Of a DNA stretch of 64,000 nt, positions 16,239-24,812 are shown piece by piece (within the stretch, counting starts at the first letter, position 1; the number at the start of each line of letters is the position of its first letter). The position numbers and the translations under genes are program-made. The notes under the pieces are model-generated. The model was not told where the DNA came from. It was given only the letters and a program-made list of their open reading frames with translations, and searched no databases. The stretch comes from Lawsonibacter asaccharolyticus (GTDB lineage Bacteria > Bacillota > Clostridia > Oscillospirales > Oscillospiraceae): the NCBI GenBank assembly GCA_003112755.1, contig BFBT01000001.1, forward strand, positions 2,542,001-2,606,000, in the 5' to 3' direction.

Positions 16239-16762
16239 ATACCGCCAACAAGCTGACCCTGCTGCGGGTGGTCATGATCCCCGCGTTTCTGCTGGTGCTC
16301 TATCTGGACGTGCCCGGCGCCAGCTACTGGGCCCTGGCTATCTTCGTGGCAGCCAGCCTTACCGACACCCTGGACGGCTATATCGCCCGGCATTACAACC
16401 AGGTGACGGACTTCGGTAAGTTCATGGACCCCCTGGCGGACAAGTGCCTGGTGGTGGCTGCCATGCTGTGGTTCGTGGAGATCGGCCAGATGCCGGCCTG
16501 GGCGGTGCTCATTGTAGTCATCCGGGAGTTTGCCGTCAGCGGCCTGCGGATGGTGGCCGCCGACAAGGGGCGGGTCATCGCCGCCGGCTGGTCGGGGAAG
16601 GTGAAGACTGCCTCTACCATGGTGTGCATCGTGCTCATGCTCATCCCTCCCGTGGCTCGGGAGATCAGCTCCCTGTGCGTGGCGGTCATCGTGCTGACCA
16701 CCATCTACTCCGGGGTGGAGTATTTCATCAAGAATCTGGATGTGCTGTCCGGAACAAAATGA
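16235..16762 (+). CDS. pgsA: PgsA, phosphatidylglycerophosphate synthase
   Basis: 175-aa integral membrane CDP-alcohol phosphotransferase that makes phosphatidylglycerol phosphate from CDP-diacylglycerol and glycerol-3-phosphate. The catalytic pattern DG-x2-AR-x8-G-x3-D-x3-D is present: D47 G48, A51 R52, G61, D65, D69. Four or five hydrophobic helices follow. The ATG overlaps the preceding XRE gene stop by 4 bp. Slightly short but complete. Confidence 0.92.
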   Translation: MNTANKLTLLRVVMIPAFLLVLYLDVPGASYWALAIFVAASLTDTLDGYIARHYNQVTDFGKFMDPLADKCLVVAAMLWFVEIGQMPAWAVLIVVIREFAVSGLRMVAADKGRVIAAGWSGKVKTASTMVCIVLMLIPPVAREISSLCVAVIVLTTIYSGVEYFIKNLDVLSGTK

Positions 16763-16805
16763 GTCCCGGGAGGCGCAGGGCCCCTGTCCCAGGAGGAAGA
16801 AAACA

Positions 16806-17456
16806 ATGGAGTATAAGAAGATTCCCAGCGTCACCAGGGTTCCACTGAGCGAGCGGGTTTACAAGATTTTGATGGAGTCCATCGTGAGCGGGGATCTGCT
16901 GCCCGGGACCGAGCTGCGGGAGCAGCATGTGGCCAAACAGATGGGGGTGAGCGCTACACCGGTGCGGGAGGCATTCAAGCGGCTGGCCAGCGACGGTATG
17001 ATTGAGCTCATCCCATACCGAGGCGCAGTGGTGAAGGTGCTGGACCAGCAGGAGATTCGGGAGGCCTATGCGTGCCGGGAGGCACTGGAGCACCTGGTAG
17101 CCAAAGAGGTCATCGAGCGGGTGAGACAGGAGGACATCGACCGCCTGTACCGTATGATCGAGGGATTCCGGCAGGCGGAGGGCGTGGAGGAGATCGCCGC
17201 CTCCAGCCAGGAATTCGATGAGTACCTTTATCAGCTGACCGGAAATCGGACCCTGTGCGATTTGCTGGCGCTCCTGAAAGGGGTCATCAGCCGGGACCGG
17301 AAGTATTCTGCCGGCAGTCCAGAGCGGCAGCAGGCCATCTATCAGGAGCATCGGGCAATCGTGGAGGCCCTGGACCGCCGAGATCTGGAGGGGGCAAAGC
17401 GGGCGATCTCCCGTCATATCTACAACGGACAGAAATATATTGAGGAGAAACGGTAG
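16806..17456 (+). CDS. GntR/FadR-family transcription regulator
   Basis: 216-aa regulator with a winged HTH at about 10-75 (LSERVYKILMESIVSGDLLP, then MGVSATPVREAFKRL) and an all-helical FCD effector domain at about 85-210, a fold that binds small carboxylates often through a metal. ATG 16806 lies behind CAGGAGGAAGAAAACA; the longer frame from 16740 overlaps pgsA. Two copies of the palindrome ATTCTATAGAAT lie just downstream in front of the M29-like gene and gltS, so it probably controls those genes in response to a carboxylate or amino acid (inference). Confidence 0.9.
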   Translation: MEYKKIPSVTRVPLSERVYKILMESIVSGDLLPGTELREQHVAKQMGVSATPVREAFKRLASDGMIELIPYRGAVVKVLDQQEIREAYACREALEHLVAKEVIERVRQEDIDRLYRMIEGFRQAEGVEEIAASSQEFDEYLYQLTGNRTLCDLLALLKGVISRDRKYSAGSPERQQAIYQEHRAIVEALDRRDLEGAKRAISRHIYNGQKYIEEKR

Positions 17457-17473
17457 AGCAGCACAAAAAGGAC

Positions 17474-17563
17474 TTGACATTCTTGCTATATTCTATAGAA
17501 TATAGTGTGTAAAAAGAAAAGGGCAGAGTTGCCCTTTCCTTTTAAAGTAAAATTCTATAGAAT
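17474..17563 (+). promoter_or_regulatory. Promoter with twin palindromic operators
   Basis: TTGACA (17474-17479), 16-bp spacer, TAGAAT (17496-17501). A perfect 20-bp palindrome CTATATTCTATAGAATATAG (17486-17505) covers the -10. Its 12-bp core ATTCTATAGAAT recurs at 17552-17563, with centres exactly 62 bp apart (about six helical turns), suggesting cooperative binding and possibly looping. The adjacent GntR regulator is the obvious candidate ligand. Confidence 0.75.
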
Positions 17564-17589
17564 ATATAATTTGAGAAAGGAAGAGGAGA

Positions 17590-18558
17590 ATGGAGAACAT
17601 CTATATGTCAAGGGGAGCCAGCAAAGTGGTCAATACCTGCATGAAAGTGCAGCCCGGGGAGCAGATCCTCATCGTCACCGAGCTGTCCCGCCTGAGCATT
17701 GCCCAGGCGCTGGCCGCTGAGGTCTATCGGGTGGGAGCGGAGCCGGCGGTGTGCATCATGGAGCCCCGCACACAGGACAGCCAGGAGCCACCCAAGGAGA
17801 TCGCGGCCGCCATGCTGGCCAGCGATGGATTCCTCTCCGTGGTCGGGAAGTCCATCACCCACACCCAGGCGGTCAAATCCGCCATTGCGGCCGGCTCCCG
17901 GGGGCTGGTGCTGACCCACTTCACCGAAGAGATGATGGTCCATGGGGGAATCGAAGGGGATTTTGAGACGCTCAAGCCTCTGTGCATTGGAATGGCCCAG
18001 GCCATGGCTGGGGCAGAAAAGATTGTGCTGACCTCCCCCAGCGGGACCCATCTGGAGTATTCCGCCAAGGGCCGCCGGGGCAATAGCCTGTACTGTATGG
18101 TGGAAAAAGGACAGTTTTCCACCCTGCCTACGGTAGAGGCAAATGTCTCTCCCCTGGAGGGAACAGCCAACGGGATCATCGTGGCGGACGGGAGCATACC
18201 CTACATCGGAATCGGGGTGCTGGAAGAGCCGGTGACCCTGCGGGTAGAAGAGGGCCGCATCGTGGAAATATCCGGTGGACGGCAGGCTAGGATGCTGGCC
18301 GACGATCTGGTGTCCAAGAATGACCCCAATGTGTACAATATCGCGGAACATGGGGTGGGGCTGAACCCCAAGTGCCATTTCTGCGGGTTTATGCTGGAGG
18401 ACGAGGGCGTTTTCGGCTCCTGCCACATTGGCATCGGCACCAGCATTACCTTGGGCGGCACGGTGAAAGCCAGCTGTCACTATGACGTCATCATGAAAAA
18501 CGCATCAGTGGAGGTGGATGGGAAAATGGTTCTGAAGGATGGATGTGTGATGCTGTGA
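17590..18558 (+). CDS. M29-like aminopeptidase/NicX-family metalloenzyme
   Basis: 322-aa protein related to the M29 aminopeptidase/2,5-dihydroxypyridine dioxygenase (NicX) superfamily. Visible features are the N-terminal SRGASKVVNTCMKVQPGEQI, the central SPSGTHLEYSAKGRRGNS and the metal-region ending in GIGTSITLGGTVKASCHYD. The true substrate (peptide or ring compound) cannot be told from sequence. RBS AAAGGAAGAGGAGA. It follows the GntR operator region, and gltS follows 81 bp after its stop, probably in one operon, which hints at peptide or amino-acid (glutamate) supply. Confidence 0.75.
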   Translation: MENIYMSRGASKVVNTCMKVQPGEQILIVTELSRLSIAQALAAEVYRVGAEPAVCIMEPRTQDSQEPPKEIAAAMLASDGFLSVVGKSITHTQAVKSAIAAGSRGLVLTHFTEEMMVHGGIEGDFETLKPLCIGMAQAMAGAEKIVLTSPSGTHLEYSAKGRRGNSLYCMVEKGQFSTLPTVEANVSPLEGTANGIIVADGSIPYIGIGVLEEPVTLRVEEGRIVEISGGRQARMLADDLVSKNDPNVYNIAEHGVGLNPKCHFCGFMLEDEGVFGSCHIGIGTSITLGGTVKASCHYDVIMKNASVEVDGKMVLKDGCVML

Positions 18559-18639
18559 CGGAAATCGAAGAAAATGCTTGGGAAAAGGAGATTAACAGAC
18601 AGATAGGGATCAAGATAACAGAGATAAGGAGATGGAGAT

Positions 18640-19869
18640 ATGGAAACACTTACCATGAATATGGTTCAAACAACAGGATTTGCCATCATTGTGCTTCTCA
18701 TTGGTATGCTGGTACGAAAGAAAGTTCGCTTTTTTACGAAATACTGTATTCCAGCTCCGGTAATCGGCGGCCTGATTTTTTCCATTGTTACCACTATCCT
18801 GCGTAGCGCCAATATTTTGGAATTCGACTTTGACACCACACTTCAATCTTTTTTCCAGATTATGTATTTCTGTACCATTGGGTTTGCGGCCAGCTTCAAA
18901 ATGCTGAAGGTGGGGGGCTCCAAGGTTGTCAAGTTCCTGGTGATTGCCTCCATTTTTGCGCTGCTTCAGGATGTGCTGGCGGTGGGGCTTGCGGACACGG
19001 TAGGGATTGAGCCACTGCTGGCCCTGATGACTGCGTCTCCGGCCTTGACCGGCGGCATGGGAACATCGGCGGCGGTGGCCCCCAGCGTGGAGGCGCTGGG
19101 ATATTCCGCCGCCACCACTGTGGCGGTAACCGCGGCCACATTCGGTATCCTGTGTGGCTCGGTGATGGGCGGCCCCGTGGCAACCCGGCTGATTGAGCGG
19201 CATGACCTGTTCCGCAAATTCCAAACCCGGACCACAAAGGAGGACAGCTTTGATCTCTCCATCCTGGAGGACAAGAAAAAATTTCTCAGCTCCAAGACAA
19301 TCTGCAGTGGTATGTTTGTCATCCTCCTGTGTATGGGAATCGGGGCATATGTAACAAACGGCATCAACAGCGTAGTGGGAAATTTTGTGGATGGCGTCTC
19401 CTTCCCTGCGTACTTGGGCGCCATGCTGATCGCCTGCATTTTCAGAAATGTTACCGACCACTCCACTGTTTTCGGCGAGCTGCCGAAAGAGGAGATGGAC
19501 GCCCTAGGTGATGCGGCGCGGAATGTGTTTCTGGGGATTGCACTGATGTCTCTGGAGCTGTGGGAGTTGGTCAATTTGGCGATTCCCATGCTCATTCTGC
19601 TTCTCCTGCAAGTGGTATTGGCCTATATTTTTGCAAACTTTATTTGCTTCCCCCTCATGGGCAGGGATTACGATGCGGCAATGATCTCCTGTGGGCTGAT
19701 CGGTTTCGGAATGGGGTCTACATCCAATGCCATTGCCAATATGGACGCAGTCTCGGCCAAGTACGCATACAGCAAAACCCCCTATTTCGTTGTACCCATT
19801 GTAGGGGCGCTGTTTATCGATTTTATCAATATTTTTATTATTTTCGGATTCATTGGATTCCTCCAGTAA
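18640..19869 (+). CDS. gltS: GltS, sodium/glutamate symporter
   Basis: 409-aa Na+-coupled glutamate transporter with 10 or more hydrophobic helices and the two family re-entrant repeats, ASPALTGGMGTSAAVAPS and SCGLIGFGMGSTSNAIANM. The start ATG follows ATAAGGAGATGGAGAT. Base composition is lower in GC than in the surrounding housekeeping genes. It is downstream of the GntR-type operators and the M29-like gene and ends at a terminator. With the glutamate-fermentation genes 3 kb away, its job is most likely glutamate import for fermentation, drawing on the Na+ gradient made by glutaconyl-CoA decarboxylase. Confidence 0.93.
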   Translation: METLTMNMVQTTGFAIIVLLIGMLVRKKVRFFTKYCIPAPVIGGLIFSIVTTILRSANILEFDFDTTLQSFFQIMYFCTIGFAASFKMLKVGGSKVVKFLVIASIFALLQDVLAVGLADTVGIEPLLALMTASPALTGGMGTSAAVAPSVEALGYSAATTVAVTAATFGILCGSVMGGPVATRLIERHDLFRKFQTRTTKEDSFDLSILEDKKKFLSSKTICSGMFVILLCMGIGAYVTNGINSVVGNFVDGVSFPAYLGAMLIACIFRNVTDHSTVFGELPKEEMDALGDAARNVFLGIALMSLELWELVNLAIPMLILLLLQVVLAYIFANFICFPLMGRDYDAAMISCGLIGFGMGSTSNAIANMDAVSAKYAYSKTPYFVVPIVGALFIDFINIFIIFGFIGFLQ

Positions 19870-19924
19870 GAGATCCTGATACGGCGTGATCAGCTCGCCT
19901 TGCCAGAGAAGCTGGATCTCCTGA

Positions 19925-19964
19925 CCCGGGATGGTAGAAAAAAGATCTGCCATCCCGGGCTTTT
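19925..19964 (+). terminator. Terminator of the gltS operon
   Basis: CCCGGGATGG (19925-19934) / CCATCCCGGG (19950-19959) followed by CTTTTG: a 10-bp stem with a short U-run. Confidence 0.8.
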
Positions 19965-20089
19965 GTGTGTGTGGAGCAGAGGCGCGAAGGCGGCACGAGA
20001 GAAAATAAAATTGGCGGAGCGAAAAAAGACCTTGTATTTCCAAAATCTATCGTGCAAACTAAGAGAGGATTAAAGGGAGGCTCTGGAAT

Positions 20090-21559
20090 ATGCGGAAGGA
20101 TCAGACATTTAAGGCGGAAGCGGACAAGAAGAGGGATAGGGAGGCCCTGAAGGCCCGGAGAGCAAATCTGGCGGGCCTCCAGCAGCGGCTGAAGCAGGCG
20201 GGGCTGCCGGTGATCGTATTGGTGGAGGGGTGGGGAGCGGCCGGAAAGGGGAGCGTGATCCGCTCCCTGATCCGGGAGCTGGACCCCCGGTTTTTCAAGG
20301 TGATCAGTGTCTCCATGCCCACAGAGGAGGAACGCCGCTGGCCCTTCCTGAAGCGCTACGTTCAGAGCATCCCGGAGGCGGGAAAGGTCCTCTTCCTGGA
20401 CTCGGGATGGATGGATGAGACGGTGCGGGAACGGCTGCAGGGTGGCCTGTCCGAGCGGGAGTATGCCCGGAGGCTGGAGAGCGTGAGGATGATGGAGCGG
20501 CAGCTGGCGGCAGGCGGCTATCTGCTGGTGAAGCTGTTCCTCCACATCGACAGGGAGCGCCAGCGGAAACGGCTGAAGAAGTTAGCCAGCCACAAGGACA
20601 CGGCCTGGAGGGCAGGGGAAAATGACTGGCGGCAGAACAAGAACTATGGGCGGACGCTGGATGCTTTCCAGGATTTTATGTCTGCCACTGACGCACCCTG
20701 GGCCCGCTGGAAGGTGATCGACGGCTCCCATGCCGTCCGGGCGCAGCTGGAAGCGGCGGACTGGCTGTACCACCAGATCTGCACCGCCCTGGACTGCCGG
20801 CCCGCAGCGGAGCAGCCGAAGAGGGAGTGGCCCCTGCTGCCCATGGAACCCCTGTCCCAGGTGAGATTGGATCAGGCCCTGGGGGAGAAGGAGTACCGGA
20901 AGCAGCTGAAGAAGTGCCGGAAGGAGCTGGCGGAGCTTCACAATGAGCTCTACCGGAAAAAGGTGCCGGTGGTCATCGTCTACGAGGGGTGGGACGCCGC
21001 AGGGAAGGGAGGCAACATCAAGCGCCTGGCCTCCGCCCTGGACCCCCGGGGCTATGAGGTCATCCCCATCGCCGCCCCCACCCACGACGAGCTGGCCAGG
21101 CATTACCTGTGGCGGTTCTGGGAGCGCCTGCCAAAGACGGGCCACATCGCCATCTTTGACCGCAGCTGGTACGGGCGGGTGATGGTGGAGCGGCTGGAGG
21201 GCTTCTGTTCGGAGGCAGAGTGGCAGCGGGCCTATGACGAGATCAACGAGTTTGAGCGGGAGCTCACCGATGCCGGGACGGTGGTGGTGAAATTCTGGGT
21301 GCAGATCGACAAGGACACCCAGATGGCCCGGTTCCGGGAGCGGCAGAACACCCCGGAGAAGCAGTGGAAGATCACGGAGGAGGACTGGCGGAACCGGGAG
21401 AAATGGGACGCCTATGAGGAAGCGGTGAACGAGATGCTGGCCAGGACCAGCACAGAGCGGGCGCCGTGGCATATCCTGGAGTCGGTGGACAAGCGGTATG
21501 CCCGGATCAAGGCCATGAGGCTGGTCATCGGTGCCATCCGGCAGACGCTGGACCGGTGA
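20090..21559 (+). CDS. Tandem-domain PPK2 (polyphosphate:AMP phosphotransferase type)
   Basis: 489-aa protein with two PPK2 kinase-like domains. Walker A motifs are EGWGAAGKGS (46-55) and EGWDAAGKGG (299-308). Only the C-terminal half has the full Walker B DRSWYGR (from 357). The N-terminal half has DSGWMDE (from 104), so it is probably a non-catalytic scaffold. This architecture matches class II PPK2/Pap, which phosphorylates AMP with polyphosphate (family knowledge); the nucleotide specificity is inferred. Start ATG behind AAAGGGAGGCTCTGGAAT. It stands alone, convergent with the AraC gene. Confidence 0.9.
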   Translation: MRKDQTFKAEADKKRDREALKARRANLAGLQQRLKQAGLPVIVLVEGWGAAGKGSVIRSLIRELDPRFFKVISVSMPTEEERRWPFLKRYVQSIPEAGKVLFLDSGWMDETVRERLQGGLSEREYARRLESVRMMERQLAAGGYLLVKLFLHIDRERQRKRLKKLASHKDTAWRAGENDWRQNKNYGRTLDAFQDFMSATDAPWARWKVIDGSHAVRAQLEAADWLYHQICTALDCRPAAEQPKREWPLLPMEPLSQVRLDQALGEKEYRKQLKKCRKELAELHNELYRKKVPVVIVYEGWDAAGKGGNIKRLASALDPRGYEVIPIAAPTHDELARHYLWRFWERLPKTGHIAIFDRSWYGRVMVERLEGFCSEAEWQRAYDEINEFERELTDAGTVVVKFWVQIDKDTQMARFRERQNTPEKQWKITEEDWRNREKWDAYEEAVNEMLARTSTERAPWHILESVDKRYARIKAMRLVIGAIRQTLDR

Positions 21560-21569
21560 GCAAGGAGAG

Positions 21570-21599
21570 GCCCCGGCGGGGAGGAAGCCCTGCCGGGGC
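21570..21599. terminator. Stem-loop after the PPK2 gene
   Basis: GCCCCGGCGGGG / CCCTGCCGGGGC (one G-T pair) around AGGAAG, 10 bp after the stop; only a short ATTT follows, so it is a weak terminator. Confidence 0.5.
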
Positions 21600-21650
21600 A
21601 TTTCCCGTCTCAGAAGGAGATGCGGAGGGAAAAGAGACGGGAAAATGGAA

Positions 21651-21681
21651 AAACCGCCCCTCTTTTTCCGAAGGGCGGTTT
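21651..21681 (-). terminator. Terminator of the AraC-family gene
   Basis: Read on the minus strand: AAACCGCCC, loop, GGGCGGTTT followed by TTCC; a 9-bp stem with a U-run, 44 bp past the AraC stop codon. Confidence 0.75.
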
Positions 21682-21724
21682 GCGGATATTGATATTTACA
21701 GCAGGCCGCGCACTGGTGGGAGAG

Positions 21725-22573
21725 TCAGCCGTGAGAGTGGTCGGGGTCCCGGAGCAGGACCTGGTCGCCGGCCTGGTACTCCTTGGCGTAGCGGCCGGGG
21801 GAGGTGCCGGTGAGATGACCAAAGGTGCGGATGAAATGGGAGTTGTCGGAGAAACCGGACAGCTCCCCCGCCTGCTGGACGCTGACCCCCTCCTGGAGCA
21901 GCTGCCGGGCCCGGAGGATGCGGCTGTAAATGATATACTCCATGACGGAAAAGCCGGTGGCCGACTTGAAGATGCGGCACAGATAGTGCTTGCTGATGAA
22001 GAACCTGCCTGCGATCTGATCCAGGGTCAGGGGCTCAGCCAGGTTGTCCCGGATATAGTCCAGGATGGGCGCCACCCGCAGAAAGTCCTTGTTGCGGATG
22101 GCCTCGCCGGCGGTGGAGGCGTTGAGGACAGGGGCGACGCGGATCAGCAGGTTGAGCAGGGCAATGGTCTGGTGGATGTCGCTGCCGAAGGAGCCGTCGT
22201 TTTTGTTGCGCTCCAGGGCCTGAAACAGCTCGATGATCTCGGTCATCTCGTCGGTGGACAGGGCGGCACGGCGGAAGCTGTCGTGGGTCAGCTGGGTCAG
22301 GTCGGTCTGGGGGGTGGACAGCTCGGCAAGGGCCTTCCGGCCGATATGGAGGATATACCGGGCGTGGAAGCCGGTAGCGATGGTGCGGTGGAGGGTGTTC
22401 TCCCCGATGAGGTACAAGGTGCCCCGCTGGAGGGGATAGACCTGGTCGTTGACGAAGATGTTTCCCGGGCTGGTCAGGGGGAGCAGGAGCTCGTAGTGGT
22501 CGTGGAAATGGAGGCGGCTCATGTTCCAGGTCACATTGTGATTCAGCTGTAAATGAAATTCAACATTGGTCAT
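21725..22573 (-). CDS. AraC-family transcription regulator
   Basis: 282-aa regulator with an N-terminal cupin-like sensing domain (SRLHFHDHYELLLPL, histidines near 22-26; GTLYLIGENTLHRT) and a C-terminal double HTH of about 100 residues (LTLDQIAGRFFISKHYLCRI, then SGFSDNSHFIRTFGHLTG). It is divergent from the gctAB-gcdA operon across a 269-bp gap carrying that operon's promoter, so it may regulate glutamate fermentation. The ligand is not deducible. A terminator follows on the minus strand. Confidence 0.88.
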   Translation of the reverse strand: MTNVEFHLQLNHNVTWNMSRLHFHDHYELLLPLTSPGNIFVNDQVYPLQRGTLYLIGENTLHRTIATGFHARYILHIGRKALAELSTPQTDLTQLTHDSFRRAALSTDEMTEIIELFQALERNKNDGSFGSDIHQTIALLNLLIRVAPVLNASTAGEAIRNKDFLRVAPILDYIRDNLAEPLTLDQIAGRFFISKHYLCRIFKSATGFSVMEYIIYSRILRARQLLQEGVSVQQAGELSGFSDNSHFIRTFGHLTGTSPGRYAKEYQAGDQVLLRDPDHSHG

Positions 22574-22634
22574 GAAACTACCTCAAATACCCTTAAAAAA
22601 GTGAAGTTTCTGGTAAAATTGCAGAGGGTTTGGC

Positions 22635-22663
22635 TTGCCCAACTTCCTTTGTTGTGGTATTAT
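22635..22663 (+). promoter_or_regulatory. Promoter of the gctA-gctB-gcdA operon
   Basis: TTGCCC (22635-22640), 17-bp spacer, TATTAT (22658-22663). It leaves an untranslated leader of about 170 nt before gctA, AT-rich and without a coding frame. Short dyads near it (TTTGC...GCAAA at 22691-22709) could be AraC-family half-sites. Confidence 0.65.
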
Positions 22664-22842
22664 AACATACGTAGTGAAGATATGCAAACTTTTTGCCAAA
22701 TTAGCAAAGGAAATCCATCGGAGCCTGTGATAAACTGGCCTACGATGAAAATGAGGCAGATTGCAATTTTCACAACAGGAAGAAGAGCAAAGAAAGCAAG
22801 CGAGACCGTACATTCCAAATCTTTTGTAATGGGGGTATTACC

Positions 22843-23940
22843 ATGAACAAAGTGTACACCTTGCACGATGCGATCGCGAAATACGTCGAGACTGGAGACT
22901 GCATCTCCTTCGGCGGCTTCACGACCAACCGCAAGCCCTATGCTGCCGTGGCAGAGATTCTGCGCCAGGGGCAGGGCGACTTCACCGTCTGGGCTGGTCC
23001 TGCCGGCGGCGACTGGGACATGATGATCGGAGAGGGCCGCGTCAAGGCCTACATCAACTGCTACACCGCCAACTCCGGCTATACCAATGTCTCCCGCCGC
23101 TTCCGCGCCGCCATTGAGAAGGGCGAGCTGGCCTATGAGGACTACTCTCAGGACGTGGTCATGCTGGCCCTCCATGCTGCCTCCCTGGGCCTTCCCTTCC
23201 TGCCTGTCCGTCTGATGCAGGGCTCCGGCCTGACCAAGTACTGGGGCATCAGCGAGGAGCAGCGCAAGACCCTGGACAAGGTGGACGACCTGAAATATGT
23301 GGAGATGGACAACCCCTTCAACCCCGGCGAGAAGATCGTGGCCGTCCCCGTGCCCAAGCTGGACACCGCCATCATCCACGTGCAGAAGGCCAGCCCCGAC
23401 GGCACCTGCATCATCGAGGGCGACGAGTTCCATGACGTGGACATCGCTGTGGCCGCCCGCAAGGTCATCGTCACCTGTGACGAGCTGGTGAGCGACGAGT
23501 ACATCCGCCGCGATCCCACCCTGACCCGCATCTTCGGCGAGTGCGTGGACGCTGTGGTCCACTGCCCCTATGGTGCCTGGCCCTCCCAGTGCTACAACTA
23601 CTACGACAACGACTCCCACGCTCTGAAGGAGTACGACAAGGCCTCCAAGTATCAGGACGCCGAGGACGCCAAGGCCCAGCTGGCCAAGGCTGCCGCCAAG
23701 GCTGAGAAGGCCGCCGCGGCCAAGCCCGAGGACGAGAAGCTGGCCGAGGCCGCTGCCCGGGCCAAGAAGGCTGCCGATGACGCCGCCGCCGGCGTGGCCG
23801 TCCCCGAGACCTTCAAGGACTACCTGGACAAGTGGGTGTACAGTGTGAAGGACCACGACGAGCTGCTGGACAAGATCGGCGGCGCCCGTCTGATGCGCCT
23901 GAAGAACGAGCCCCATCTGGGTTATTCCACCAGACACTAA
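22843..23940 (+). CDS. gctA: Glutaconate CoA-transferase, subunit A
   Basis: 365-aa alpha subunit of the enzyme that moves CoA from acetyl-CoA or glutaconyl-CoA to (R)-2-hydroxyglutarate, entering the hydroxyglutarate route of glutamate fermentation. The N-terminus CISFGGFTTNRKPYAAVAEI and the glycine-rich GPAGGDWDMMIGEG fit the class I CoA-transferase fold. Residues about 270-316 form an Ala/Lys/Glu-rich, helix-prone insertion (AKAQLAKAAAKAEKAAAAKP and on) that makes the protein about 45 residues longer than the Acidaminococcus enzyme (about 320 aa, from memory). gctB follows at 20 bp. Confidence 0.93.
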   Translation: MNKVYTLHDAIAKYVETGDCISFGGFTTNRKPYAAVAEILRQGQGDFTVWAGPAGGDWDMMIGEGRVKAYINCYTANSGYTNVSRRFRAAIEKGELAYEDYSQDVVMLALHAASLGLPFLPVRLMQGSGLTKYWGISEEQRKTLDKVDDLKYVEMDNPFNPGEKIVAVPVPKLDTAIIHVQKASPDGTCIIEGDEFHDVDIAVAARKVIVTCDELVSDEYIRRDPTLTRIFGECVDAVVHCPYGAWPSQCYNYYDNDSHALKEYDKASKYQDAEDAKAQLAKAAAKAEKAAAAKPEDEKLAEAAARAKKAADDAAAGVAVPETFKDYLDKWVYSVKDHDELLDKIGGARLMRLKNEPHLGYSTRH

Positions 23941-23960
23941 GAGTTGGGAGGTTTACGACA

Positions 23961-24764
23961 ATGGCTGATTATACGAAGTACACCAAGCAGGAAATGCAGG
24001 CCTATGCCATCGCGAAGAACATCAAGGAGAATCAGATCGTCATCGTGGGCACCGGCCTTCCTCTGATCGGCGCCTCTCTGGCCAAGCGGGTGGTCTGCCC
24101 CTCCTGCCACCCCATCGTGGAGAGCGGCCTGATGGACTGCTCCCCCGTGGAGGTCCCCCGTTCTGTGGGCGATAACCGCTTCATGGCTCACTGCGCCGTT
24201 CAGTGGCCCAACATCCGCTTCATCGGCTTTGAGGCCAACGAGTGGCTGCACGACGCTGACCGGCTCATCGCCTTCATCGGCGGCGCCCAGATCGATCCTT
24301 ACGGCAACGTGAACTCCACCTGCATCTATGGCAAGGGCGACTATGTCAAGCCCCAGACCCGGTTCACCGGCTCCGGCGGCGCCAACGGCATCGCCACCTT
24401 CTGCAATACCATCATCATGATGCAGCACCAGAAGCGCCGCTTCATGGAGAAGATCGACTACATCACCTCCTGCGGCTGGATGGACGGCCCCGGCGGCCGT
24501 GAGCGCGCCGGCCTGCCCGGCAACCGCGGTCCCCAGATGGTCGTCACCGACCTGGGCATCATGAAGTTCGACGAGGAGACCAAGCGGATGTATCTGGCTT
24601 ACTACTATCCCTTCTCCTCCCCTGAGATGGTCCAGGAGAACACCGGCTTCGAGGTGGACGTGTCCCGCGCCCAACTCTTCGAGGGCCCCTCTCCTGAGAT
24701 CATCCGGGTCATCCGAGAGGAGATCGACCCCGGCCAGGCCTTTATCAAGGTCCCCAAGGAATAA
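23961..24764 (+). CDS. gctB: Glutaconate CoA-transferase, subunit B
   Basis: 267-aa beta subunit carrying the catalytic glutamate. The sequence CHPIVESGLMDCSPVE puts a glutamate at residue 54, the position of the active-site Glu of the Acidaminococcus beta subunit that forms the CoA thioester (family knowledge). The block FIGGAQIDPYGNVNST is typical. ATG 23961 follows GGGAGGTTTACGACA; the longer frame overlaps gctA. It lies between gctA and gcdA in one operon. Confidence 0.94.
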   Translation: MADYTKYTKQEMQAYAIAKNIKENQIVIVGTGLPLIGASLAKRVVCPSCHPIVESGLMDCSPVEVPRSVGDNRFMAHCAVQWPNIRFIGFEANEWLHDADRLIAFIGGAQIDPYGNVNSTCIYGKGDYVKPQTRFTGSGGANGIATFCNTIIMMQHQKRRFMEKIDYITSCGWMDGPGGRERAGLPGNRGPQMVVTDLGIMKFDEETKRMYLAYYYPFSSPEMVQENTGFEVDVSRAQLFEGPSPEIIRVIREEIDPGQAFIKVPKE

Positions 24765-24812
24765 GAGATCCCGCTCCGGAACACCATACTACCAACATAG
24801 GAGGAATTGACA

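Noticed and set aside
21620..22552. 310-aa plus-strand frame opposite the AraC-family gene
   Set aside because: The minus-strand protein has clear cupin and double-HTH motifs; the plus frame is compositionally a shadow.
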